Shown here piece by piece: positions 8,511 to 16,426 of a DNA stretch of 28,005 nucleotides. Source of the stretch: NBML01 sp029939535 (GTDB taxonomy: Bacteria; Desulfobacterota; Desulfobacteria; Desulfobacterales; Desulfobacteraceae); contig JAOZST010000029.1 in assembly GCA_029939535.1 (NCBI GenBank), forward strand, positions 1-28,005. The letters run 5' to 3'. The notes below the pieces were generated by a model. The model was not told where the DNA came from. It did no database searches and saw nothing but the letters and a program-made list of their open reading frames with translations. A program made the translations under genes and the position numbers. The first letter of the stretch is position 1, and every line of letters starts with the position of its first letter.

Positions 8511-10019
8511 ATGGGAAATCCTATGGAAAAAATAAAACTGGCGCCGGAAGAAAGACAATTCTTCAAGACCGTTTATAATGCGGCCTTTGCCAACCCCTTC
8601 AGCGAATTGAGGGAAAGGCTGGATCAAAAAATTGCCGGTCTGTTTCCTTCTGCCACCCGGAGGGAAAGCAAGGATAAAGGCGTCAGGGAAGTGGATCTCA
8701 GACTGAAAAAGCTGGAAACAGAAAACAAGGGCAATATCAATGACTACCAGGATGAAGACCGGAAAATCCTGCAGGTAGTATATCTATTTGATGTTTTCCA
8801 TAAATTCCGGGATAGATTTGACCAGCTCATCAAAGACCAGATCAAGGCCCAGAATACCCCGGTAAAAGTAACCTTTGTTGAGGATGCAAGAACAATGATG
8901 CTTCAAAAGGGTTTTGATATCCAAACTTTTTACCATTATTTTGCCCTGTCCTACCAGCTGCGGCGGGCATTTTATTTTATTTCCCACTCCCTTGTGGGCA
9001 GCAGCCCCTGTATGCAGAGTCTGAAAAAGCATTTATGGTACAATGTATTCACCTATAATATAGAGTTATACGACAATGTTTTATGGGACAGGATGGAAGA
9101 TTTTTCAACCCTGCTTCTAGGGGAGACAGGTACTGGAAAGGGAACCGCTGCTCAGGCCATTGGGCGAAGCGGTTATATCCCCTTTGATGAAAAAAAAGGA
9201 TGTTTTGTTGAAAGTTTTACCCAGGCTTTTTCCTCTTTGAATCTTTCCCAATACCCTGAGACCCTCCTGGAATCGGAACTCTTCGGCCATACAAAAGGAG
9301 CATTTACCGGTGCAATTGAAGACTACCAGGGGGTGTTTAACAGGTGCAGCCCCCACGGGTCCATATTGCTGGATGAAATCGGAGAGATCCCGAACCATGT
9401 TCAGATCAAACTTTTACGGGTCCTCCAGGAAAGAAGCTTTTCCCCTGTGGGCACCCATACCATATCCCGGTTTAATGGCCGGGTCATTGCCGCTACCAAC
9501 CGTCCCAGGGAAGAGATTATGGGAGGCAAAATCTTCAGGGATGATTTTTATTATCGGTTATGCTCAGATATCATAGAGGTTCCGCCTCTGAGAACCCGCA
9601 TACAAGAATCTTCTTCAGAGCTGGATGACCTTTTAAATTTTTCCATCCACCGCATGACCGGCATGCATTCAAAAAAATTGATTGAAAAAGTAAAAAGAAT
9701 TATTGACCGCAGGCTGGGAAAGAATTATCAATGGCCAGGAAATGTCAGGGAGTTGGAGCAATGCGTAAGAAGCGTGCTGCTTCGCAGGGATTACAAAGGC
9801 AAAGACACTAAAAAAACAGAAGAGTTATCCCTTTTAAAGATCCTTCAGCAGGGCCTGGAAGAAAAGACCATTACAGTACCAGATCTTGTGGCTGGATACT
9901 GCAGACTGCTTTATGACTCCCTTGGCACCTATGAAAAAGTGGCCCGGAAAACAGGGCTGGACCGGCGAACCATTAAAAAATATATTGTCAACCAGAAAAC
10001 GAATCAGAAAAAAGGATAA
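8511..10019 (+). CDS. Sigma-54-dependent transcriptional activator (bacterial enhancer-binding protein)
   Basis: This 502-residue protein has the AAA+ core of sigma-54 activators. Walker A is GETGTGKG (about residue 204), ESELFGHTKGAFTGA carries the sigma-54-contacting GAFTGA loop (about 263-268), and Walker B is ILLDEIGEIP. A Fis-type helix-turn-helix lies near the C-terminus (YEKVARKTGLDRRTIKKYI). The roughly 190-residue N-terminal region is not a response-regulator receiver that I can recognise; it is helical and charged, so the input signal is unknown. The start could be 8511 or ATG 8523 (MEKIKL), which has GGGA about 7 nt upstream. The gene is divergent from the giant synthase, whose promoter looks sigma-54 type, and is followed after 7 bp by an acyltransferase gene. 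It is probably the local activator. Confidence 0.9.
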   Translation: MGNPMEKIKLAPEERQFFKTVYNAAFANPFSELRERLDQKIAGLFPSATRRESKDKGVREVDLRLKKLETENKGNINDYQDEDRKILQVVYLFDVFHKFRDRFDQLIKDQIKAQNTPVKVTFVEDARTMMLQKGFDIQTFYHYFALSYQLRRAFYFISHSLVGSSPCMQSLKKHLWYNVFTYNIELYDNVLWDRMEDFSTLLLGETGTGKGTAAQAIGRSGYIPFDEKKGCFVESFTQAFSSLNLSQYPETLLESELFGHTKGAFTGAIEDYQGVFNRCSPHGSILLDEIGEIPNHVQIKLLRVLQERSFSPVGTHTISRFNGRVIAATNRPREEIMGGKIFRDDFYYRLCSDIIEVPPLRTRIQESSSELDDLLNFSIHRMTGMHSKKLIEKVKRIIDRRLGKNYQWPGNVRELEQCVRSVLLRRDYKGKDTKKTEELSLLKILQQGLEEKTITVPDLVAGYCRLLYDSLGTYEKVARKTGLDRRTIKKYIVNQKTNQKKG

Positions 10020-10026
10020 AAAACAG

Positions 10027-10920
10027 ATGCTTTATTTTTTACCCTCTCCCCTCAAAGGTATTTTGTCCCTCCTTCTCTATACGCTGAACACCATAATTTT
10101 AAGCACCCCTTTGATCATTCTGACTATTTTCAAATTTATAATCCCCCTGGCACCTGTCATTGTGATCATAGACAAGGCCCTTATTAACATTGCCACCCTG
10201 TGGATCAGCATAAATTCATTGAACAATAAATTATTCTGCAAAATTGAATGGGATATCCGGGGCCTGGGAAAATTAAAAAAAAAAGACTGGTATCTGGTCA
10301 TGTCCAACCACCAGTCCTGGGTAGATATCCTGGTGCTGCAAAAGGTATTAAACCGTAAAATTCCCATGCTGAAATTTTTTTTAAAAAAAGAACTGATCTG
10401 GGTTCCTTTTCTAGGCCTTGCCTGGTGGGCAATGGATTTTCCATTCATGAAACGGTATTCAAAAAAAACCCTTGAACAAAAGCCCCATTTACGGGGCAAA
10501 GACCTTGAAAATACAAAAAAAGCCTGTGAAAGATTCAAGCACACACCCATATCAATCATGAATTTTGTGGAAGGAACAAGATTTACACCCCAAAAAAAAA
10601 AGGTTCAGGGATCAAGTTTTGATAACCTGCTGGACCCAAAAGCCGGGGGCATTGCGTTTGTTATTGGCTCCATGGGAGAGTATCTCCATAAAATCATTGA
10701 TGTCACCATTGTATACCCGGGCACCCCGCCCAGCTTCTGGGATTTTATCTCCGGCAAGGCCAGGAAAATTATTATTGATTTTGAGGTATTGGAGATGAGC
10801 CAGACATTAAAAGGGGATTATTTCAATGATAAGGAACACAGGGCTGTATTCTGTGAATGGCTCAACCAGATATGGAAAAAAAAGGATAAAAAGATAAGCC
10901 GGCTGCAGACTTTAGTTTAA
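10027..10920 (+). CDS. YihG-like lysophospholipid (1-acylglycerol-3-phosphate) acyltransferase
   Basis: This 297-residue membrane-associated PlsC/LPLAT-family protein starts at ATG 10027, 7 bp after the activator's stop, with GGA upstream. A hydrophobic N-terminus (about 8-65) precedes the catalytic H-X4-D motif NHQSWVD (His95, Asp100). FVEGTRFT (about 180-187) is the glycerophosphate-binding motif. The stretches FLKKELIWVPFLGLAWWAMDFPFMKRY and FVEGTRF closely resemble E. coli YihG, which acylates lysophosphatidic acid at sn-2. By position it may transfer the acyl product of the neighbouring synthase to phospholipid; this is inferred only from linkage. The 3' end overlaps the convergent FapA-family gene by 3 bp. 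Confidence 0.88.
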   Translation: MLYFLPSPLKGILSLLLYTLNTIILSTPLIILTIFKFIIPLAPVIVIIDKALINIATLWISINSLNNKLFCKIEWDIRGLGKLKKKDWYLVMSNHQSWVDILVLQKVLNRKIPMLKFFLKKELIWVPFLGLAWWAMDFPFMKRYSKKTLEQKPHLRGKDLENTKKACERFKHTPISIMNFVEGTRFTPQKKKVQGSSFDNLLDPKAGGIAFVIGSMGEYLHKIIDVTIVYPGTPPSFWDFISGKARKIIIDFEVLEMSQTLKGDYFNDKEHRAVFCEWLNQIWKKKDKKISRLQTLV

Positions 10921-13034
10921 ATATTTTGAATCTGCATCTCGTGAACTATGCTGTTTTCAGAATCCTCTGATGGGCGAATCACTTCCATCACCCTTGCATG
11001 TCGGATAACCTGCTCCACTATCATCTCGCTGTGCTTTCCAGAGATAACGGTTGCCGTTTGAATCTCCCCATCCACGGTTACAACTGCCTTGCCTGGATTT
11101 TCTTTGGCCCATTTAACAAGATTATTCTTTTCATGGAACAGTTCACCAAGTTTTTTAGCCAGAAAATCAATGTTCTTATCCGTTTTTTCTATTGCCTCTT
11201 CAATGGCCTCACTCTTTTCAAAACATTGATCCAGAATTTTCTCCGCATTATCGGCATTGATCTTTAGTTGTTCCAAATGCTGGCTCAAGTTTTCCGAGGA
11301 ATCCGAGGAAGAGGTGTCATTGTTATCAGTTTTTAACTGGATTTGTCTCTGCTCAATCTGGGACCTGTCCTGAATTTGGGCAAGTTTGGAGATCTTCTGC
11401 TGAAACACCTGGTCCTGCTCTTTTAGTTTTTCTTTTTTCTCCTTATGATCCTGGATTTTTTCTTTCAGCTTGTTGGCCATGGTTTTATTTTTTTCAAGCT
11501 CTTTTTCGGTAAATATGTCATACCCCACCTTGATCATATTGGGTGCGGCCATTTCAGTCCCAATATTTCTGGCATTGACACCCATTTTAGCAGTCACCCT
11601 GGATGAAATAAGCCCGCCGTTTTCAATGGAGCATGACCCTGAACTTTCAATGTCTGAATCAACAATCTCGGTTGCCGCATGGACATTGCCCATGCAGATG
11701 ATCTCTGACTTGTGTATAAACTTGGCAAAGACATTTCCCCTGGCATATATTTTACCCTCATTAATACCGCCTGCAACCACCAGATCCCCCTGTGCTTCAA
11801 CAATCCCGCCGTCCAGTTCAATGGTTTTAATATCATTGCCCCGCACCCTGAACCCGGATTTAATACAGCCCTTGATATTCACATTGCCGTCATAATCAAC
11901 ATGGCCAGTCTCATAATCCACATCACCACTGGTTGTATACTCTTCATGGACAAAAATCACACCTGACAGAGTATATTTTGGATATCCCCGTACTGCTGCC
12001 AGAACCTTAAGGCCATCCTCGGACAGTTTTGCACCTTTCCCTAATCGCAAAGGGATATCATTGCCGGCCAGGGCCTCCACCTCTTCCCCGTAAATATTCT
12101 GTCCACACCTGGATTTCACCATGGGAGTTTTTTCCGCCAGAACTGTTCCTTTGTCCACAAGGGGGATCTCCCCTCGCTGCTTGAAATCAATATTCCCGTC
12201 TGAATCAAGACCACCAGCCTTGAGATAATCAGTATTAAAAAAAAACTCAAGTTTTGCATCCTGCCCCTGGATAAGCTTAGTTCCCTGGGCCACTCTAAAT
12301 GACTGGGTTTTAAAGCCCGATGATCTGATAAAACCATTCAACATTTCATCCACAACAATGCCATTCACAATATTTTTTTCAAACAGGGCTTCCTTAATAT
12401 CAGAGGCCGTAAGATTGTCATTAAAATGATCTGTTTTTGAAATAAAAGCAGCCATAAAATCACTGGAAACCTGTAGTTTGATACCGCCAGTTATTATTTC
12501 AGGTTCAAGCAGGTCGCTGTTCTCTTTTTTAATTTCAACTTTTTTGGGTGGGTTTGGTTCCAGGGCTTTTTGTCCGGGCTGATTTTTCTGGCTGGCATTT
12601 AAATTTTTATCCATCTGCCTTACCCTGTTTTGCAGCTTAAGAATATAATTGCGCTGTTTTGCTGTCAGCATACCGGCTTCCACCATGAGGTCACCAATCA
12701 GACGGGGCTTTTGTTTTTCTTTTATACTGGCCAGCTGTTCCTCCAGGGCAAGGTCCAGCACTGTTTTGTTTATAAATCCCTTGGCAATGGCAATGGCACC
12801 GAATTTATATTCCTTTTGACGGATCTCAAGGGTTTTTACAGCCCGGGAAAGCCTTTCCATATTCTTGGCTGACACAAGTTCATTGGAACATAAATATTCT
12901 GTAAGGTCTTTTTCAAGGTTGCTGGAATTTTTGCACAGGGCCAGGCCTTTTTCCAATTCCTCTTTTTTAATCAGCTTGTTCTTTACCGCCAGAAGCCCGA
13001 TCAGGGGAATCTGATTTGTTCGCCCATTTGTCAT
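10917..13034 (-). CDS. FapA/DUF342-family protein with MshEN-like N-terminus and coiled-coil tail
   Basis: The 705-residue protein starts at ATG 13034 with AGGAGA 5 nt upstream, 18 bp after the stop of the IspH-UbiA gene. Residues about 1-130 contain repeats of the type FGAIAIAKGFI / IGDLMVEAGMLT, resembling the N-terminal c-di-GMP-binding module of type II secretion/MshE ATPases. A charged linker follows, then a FapA-like region (about 195-505). It ends in a glycine-rich repetitive beta section (GNVNIKG, GDLVVAGG, GNVFAKF, GNVHAAT) typical of a beta-helix. Residues about 508-655 are a Lys/Glu/Gln-rich coiled coil. FapA-type proteins are linked to polar flagellar assembly and cell-surface polymer scaffolds. 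No flagellar gene is nearby, so the role here is open. Confidence 0.85.
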   Translation of the reverse strand: MTNGRTNQIPLIGLLAVKNKLIKKEELEKGLALCKNSSNLEKDLTEYLCSNELVSAKNMERLSRAVKTLEIRQKEYKFGAIAIAKGFINKTVLDLALEEQLASIKEKQKPRLIGDLMVEAGMLTAKQRNYILKLQNRVRQMDKNLNASQKNQPGQKALEPNPPKKVEIKKENSDLLEPEIITGGIKLQVSSDFMAAFISKTDHFNDNLTASDIKEALFEKNIVNGIVVDEMLNGFIRSSGFKTQSFRVAQGTKLIQGQDAKLEFFFNTDYLKAGGLDSDGNIDFKQRGEIPLVDKGTVLAEKTPMVKSRCGQNIYGEEVEALAGNDIPLRLGKGAKLSEDGLKVLAAVRGYPKYTLSGVIFVHEEYTTSGDVDYETGHVDYDGNVNIKGCIKSGFRVRGNDIKTIELDGGIVEAQGDLVVAGGINEGKIYARGNVFAKFIHKSEIICMGNVHAATEIVDSDIESSGSCSIENGGLISSRVTAKMGVNARNIGTEMAAPNMIKVGYDIFTEKELEKNKTMANKLKEKIQDHKEKKEKLKEQDQVFQQKISKLAQIQDRSQIEQRQIQLKTDNNDTSSSDSSENLSQHLEQLKINADNAEKILDQCFEKSEAIEEAIEKTDKNIDFLAKKLGELFHEKNNLVKWAKENPGKAVVTVDGEIQTATVISGKHSEMIVEQVIRHARVMEVIRPSEDSENSIVHEMQIQNI

Positions 13035-13052
13035 AAAATCTCCTGGATTTTA

Positions 13053-14765
13053 TTAAATAAAGCCTGCCAGTATTCCAGTGAATAAAAACGAAGATTCAAG
13101 CAAAAATTCGTATTGTCTACCAGATAGCAGACTGTCATTTTTATGAAGTCTGATCAATAAAAGCATAAAAAGAGGGGCAAAGGCAAGCAGGAATGCATTA
13201 TTAACGAATAAACCAATAAAATAAAAAAACAGAAGGATAAAAATATCAAACACAAGCACATAAAGAATAAGACGAAAACTTTTCTGTTCTCCCAATAGAA
13301 TGGGAAGAGTTTCTTTTCCCGCAATCCTGTCTCCCTGAATGGCCAAAACGTCAAAAAAAGCGGTCCTGGCAAAGACCAGGCCAGTTGAAAAAACCAGGGT
13401 GACCAGCATCACAGGAGCGGGACCGGAATTAACAATGGCCGGCAGCAGACTTGTAACGATTCCCCATGCAATGGCGATGAGGATGGTCTTAGAACCAGGT
13501 ATATCCTTAATCCGGGAAACCTTCCTGTCTCCGAAAACAGGGGGGATAATATTCAAATTATAGGACAGGCCCAGAAGAGTCATTACCAAAAGAAGTAAAA
13601 AAGAAACCTTACCTGTGGTATAGGCAAGATAGAGCCCGGCTGCCCCGGAACCCATGGCCAGTACTGCCATATACTGCAGGTGCTTCCTGTAAAAATCTGC
13701 CCGATCAGGATTGTTATAAACATCTGATTTAATCGTAAATATATTATTCAGTATCTGCATTGACAGCACATAGAACATGGCAATGGCAGAATGAACAAGG
13801 GTCTGGGAATAACCCTGGATCATGTTACAGGCATAAGTCAGGGCGCCGGCCCCTGCAGCCAGCAGCAGGTTGGTTTTAAGTAAAAATTCCCTGATCCATA
13901 CAAATAATCCAATTATGGGAAGTTGTTTCCGGAGGTTACGCTCCACCCTGGCACAGGTATCCCTGATAATCCAGTTGGGTGTGGAAGCACCTGCTGTAAT
14001 GGCGATGGAGTCTGACCGGGCAAGGGCCTTATAATCTATTTCAGAAGCATCTTCGATATGAACAGCTGAAGTACCGGTTTCCAGGGCTACCTGGGCAAGA
14101 CGTTTTGTATTGCCGCTCTGTTTTCCGCCCACCACAATGATGGCATCATTTTTCAGGGCCAGCTGTCTTACCTCTGTCTGCCTTTTTTCTGTGGATCCGC
14201 AAATGGTGCTGAAAATTTTATAATGGGGAGCATTCTGGGCACACCAGGTTTTAATCTCTTCATAAAATTCAGTGTTCTGGGTGGTCTGGGCAACCACTAC
14301 TGCATTTTCAAATGCAGGCAGGGCCTTGAGCTGCTCCATACTGGTAATTGTATGTCCTTTTCCCTGGGCATACCCCAGAAGGCCCACAACTTCGGGATGT
14401 CTTTTATCCCCGATAATAATAGTATCATAATTTCTCCGGGCATATTTATTAATGATCCCCTGAACACGGATCACCCGGGGACAGGTGGCGTTCATAACCG
14501 CGAATCCGGCTTTTTCCAGAGCCTTTTCATCTTCCAGTGGTACCCCGTGGGCCCGGATCAGAACGATGCCATTTCCTTTTTCAGGAATGGTGTCCAGGCG
14601 AAAAATCTTTTTAGCTTCCAGCATTTCAAGGACCTGGGGATTGTGGATGAGCGGCCCATAGGTGAATATGGGTTCATGGGAAAGGTTGGAAGCGTCCAGA
14701 ACCATCTCAACTGCCCTTCTGACCCCCATACAGAATCCAGCCGTCTTTGCAACGGTTATTTTCAT
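13053..14765 (-). CDS. ispH: IspH-UbiA fusion: 4-hydroxy-3-methylbut-2-enyl diphosphate reductase + UbiA-type prenyltransferase
   Basis: The 570-residue protein joins two enzymes in one frame. Residues 1-285 are IspH, the last step of the MEP pathway, making IPP/DMAPP with a [4Fe-4S] cluster. The cluster ligands Cys12 (FCMGV), Cys95 (NATCPRV) and Cys189 (STICGST) are all present, as are His41, His73 and HPEV with the catalytic Glu125. Residues about 290-570 form a multi-pass UbiA-like domain. It has NNPDRAD (about 350-356) for the first Asp-rich motif and DVLAIQGDRIAGKETLP (about 472-488) for the second. The start overlaps the parB stop (ATGA). Linkage suggests isoprenoid synthesis and membrane prenyl transfer in one polypeptide. 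The prenyl acceptor cannot be read from the sequence. Confidence 0.92.
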   Translation of the reverse strand: MKITVAKTAGFCMGVRRAVEMVLDASNLSHEPIFTYGPLIHNPQVLEMLEAKKIFRLDTIPEKGNGIVLIRAHGVPLEDEKALEKAGFAVMNATCPRVIRVQGIINKYARRNYDTIIIGDKRHPEVVGLLGYAQGKGHTITSMEQLKALPAFENAVVVAQTTQNTEFYEEIKTWCAQNAPHYKIFSTICGSTEKRQTEVRQLALKNDAIIVVGGKQSGNTKRLAQVALETGTSAVHIEDASEIDYKALARSDSIAITAGASTPNWIIRDTCARVERNLRKQLPIIGLFVWIREFLLKTNLLLAAGAGALTYACNMIQGYSQTLVHSAIAMFYVLSMQILNNIFTIKSDVYNNPDRADFYRKHLQYMAVLAMGSGAAGLYLAYTTGKVSFLLLLVMTLLGLSYNLNIIPPVFGDRKVSRIKDIPGSKTILIAIAWGIVTSLLPAIVNSGPAPVMLVTLVFSTGLVFARTAFFDVLAIQGDRIAGKETLPILLGEQKSFRLILYVLVFDIFILLFFYFIGLFVNNAFLLAFAPLFMLLLIRLHKNDSLLSGRQYEFLLESSFLFTGILAGFI

Positions 14766-15631
14766 GTAATACTGCTCAAAAGGTCCACAAGGCGATCAAA
14801 TTCCAATTTGGATGTAAACTTGATTTCAATCCTGCCCTTTTCACCCTCTTTCTTGATTTTAACCTGGCTTTTAATCTGGGTTGAAATCCTGGTGGAGACC
14901 TTGTCCAAAAGAATTTTTTCAGTTGCTGAAATTTTCTTAGCCAGTTTTCTGGGTTCCTTTTTGGCCTGGTTAACCAGTCGTTCAGTTTCCCTTACAGAAA
15001 GCCCTCTATCCCGAACCTGTTTAAAAAGATAGAGTTGATTTTCCTCGGACCCTCCGCCCAAAAGGGCCCTGGCATGTCCCATGGTAATTTTTTCAGAGAG
15101 AAGGCTCTCTTTTATTTTATTGGGAAGACTCCGCAAACGAAGAAGGTTTGCAATGGTAGAACGATTTTTACCTATTTTTTCGGCAACTTTTTCCTGGGTA
15201 TGGCCAAACTCGTCAATGAGTCTGAAATATGCATCAGCCTCTTCCAGTACGTTGAGATTTGCCCGCTGGATGTTCTCAATTATGGATACTTCCAGAACCT
15301 TCTCATCGGTCAAATCCTTTACAACCACAGGCACATCAAAAAGCCCGGCTGCCTCAGCTGCCCGCAGGCGCCGTTCCCCTGCAATCAGTTCATATACTCC
15401 ATCAATATGACGTACCAAGAGCGGCTGGAGCACTCCCTGCTGGGTAATTGAATCCGTGAGACGATCCAATTCTTCCTGGCTGAACATTGTCCTTGGTTGA
15501 TATCTGTTGGGCCTGATATCATCAATTGGACAATAAAAAAAATCAGAACTTTTTTCCGAGGTTGAAAAATCCGGAATCAAGGCGGATATCCCCCGACCCA
15601 GGCCGGTATTTTTCTTTTTCTTTTTCATCAT
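14762..15631 (-). CDS. parB: Chromosome-partitioning protein ParB
   Basis: This 289-residue ParB/Spo0J-family protein binds parS sites as a CTP-dependent clamp and works with ParA in origin segregation. It begins with the typical GLGRGISALIPD segment after a Lys-rich start. The N-terminal core shows YQPRTMFSQEELDRLTDSI and the CTP/arginine motif ELIAGERRLRAA. A central helix-turn-helix reads HTQEKVAEKIGKNRSTIANLLRL. ATG 15631 overlaps the parA stop, giving coupling; a second ATG at 15628 is possible. The 3' end overlaps the ispH-ubiA start by 4 bp. No parS-like palindrome was found by eye in the window. Confidence 0.95.
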   Translation of the reverse strand: MMKKKKKNTGLGRGISALIPDFSTSEKSSDFFYCPIDDIRPNRYQPRTMFSQEELDRLTDSITQQGVLQPLLVRHIDGVYELIAGERRLRAAEAAGLFDVPVVVKDLTDEKVLEVSIIENIQRANLNVLEEADAYFRLIDEFGHTQEKVAEKIGKNRSTIANLLRLRSLPNKIKESLLSEKITMGHARALLGGGSEENQLYLFKQVRDRGLSVRETERLVNQAKKEPRKLAKKISATEKILLDKVSTRISTQIKSQVKIKKEGEKGRIEIKFTSKLEFDRLVDLLSSIT

Positions 15632-16386
15632 CGTCTTAGAAACTCCCTGGCAAAGGCCACATAGCTTTTTGATCCCTGGGATAGTTTGTCATACAAAATA
15701 ACGGGCAAACCATAGCTAGGGGCCTCCCCCAGCTTTACATTCCGCGGTATCTTTGTTTTAAACACCAGTTCTTTAAAATATTTTCTGGCATCCTCCACCA
15801 CATTCTGGGCCAGGTTGGTCCGTTTATCAAACATGGTCAAAAGGATCCCCTTTATTTTCAGTCCTGGATTAAAGGAAGACTTTACACGCTTAATGGTATC
15901 CAGCAACTGTCCCAGACCTTCCAGGGCAAAAAATTCACTTTGCAGAGGAATTACAACCGAATGGGATGCTGTAAAAGCATTAAGAGTCAAAAGACTCAAT
16001 GCCGGGGGACAGTCAATAATGATAAAATCAAACCTGCTGGTTACCCTGTCCAGGAGCTGTTTAAGTTTGGCCTCCCTCTGGTCGGCACTTACCATCTCTA
16101 TTTCAAAACCAATTAGATCCACATTGGCTGGAATAAGAAAAAGTTTAGGCAGCATTGTGGGCAGTATAATCTCGTCTATTTCAGCTTCTCCGATCATTCC
16201 GTGGTACAGAGAAGATTTAAGGGAGGGTTTGTCAACACCCATTCCCGTGGTTGCATTTGCCTGGGAATCACAATCAACAAGCAATACTTTTTTCCCCAGT
16301 TTTGCAAGGGCTGCCGACAGATTAACAGATGTGGTAGTCTTGCCAACGCCCCCTTTTTGATTTGCTATACTGATAATTTGAGTCAT
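15628..16386 (-). CDS. parA: Chromosome-partitioning ATPase ParA (Soj)
   Basis: This 252-residue ParA/MinD-type ATPase has a deviant Walker A, KGGVGKTT (residues 11-18), DCDSQANAT (A'), and FIIIDCPPALS (Walker B). The C-terminus reads SYVAFAREFL, typical of chromosomal Soj/ParA. I chose ATG 16386 (MTQIISIANQKGG) because it gives the normal family length. A longer frame reaching 16455 adds a Cys-rich stretch unlike the family and overlaps the upstream gene. There is no strong Shine-Dalgarno at 16386. It lies 40 bp after the selenoprotein gene, so the two may share a transcript. Confidence 0.95.
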   Translation of the reverse strand: MTQIISIANQKGGVGKTTTSVNLSAALAKLGKKVLLVDCDSQANATTGMGVDKPSLKSSLYHGMIGEAEIDEIILPTMLPKLFLIPANVDLIGFEIEMVSADQREAKLKQLLDRVTSRFDFIIIDCPPALSLLTLNAFTASHSVVIPLQSEFFALEGLGQLLDTIKRVKSSFNPGLKIKGILLTMFDKRTNLAQNVVEDARKYFKELVFKTKIPRNVKLGEAPSYGLPVILYDKLSQGSKSYVAFAREFLRR

Positions 16387-16426
16387 AATTTTAATATTCT
16401 TACCACAATTACACCTGATCTGTAAA

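Noticed and set aside
8442..8627. Small minus-strand frame at the start of the activator gene
   Set aside because: It is antisense to the activator coding sequence and to repeat copy A, with no recognisable family or ribosome-binding site.
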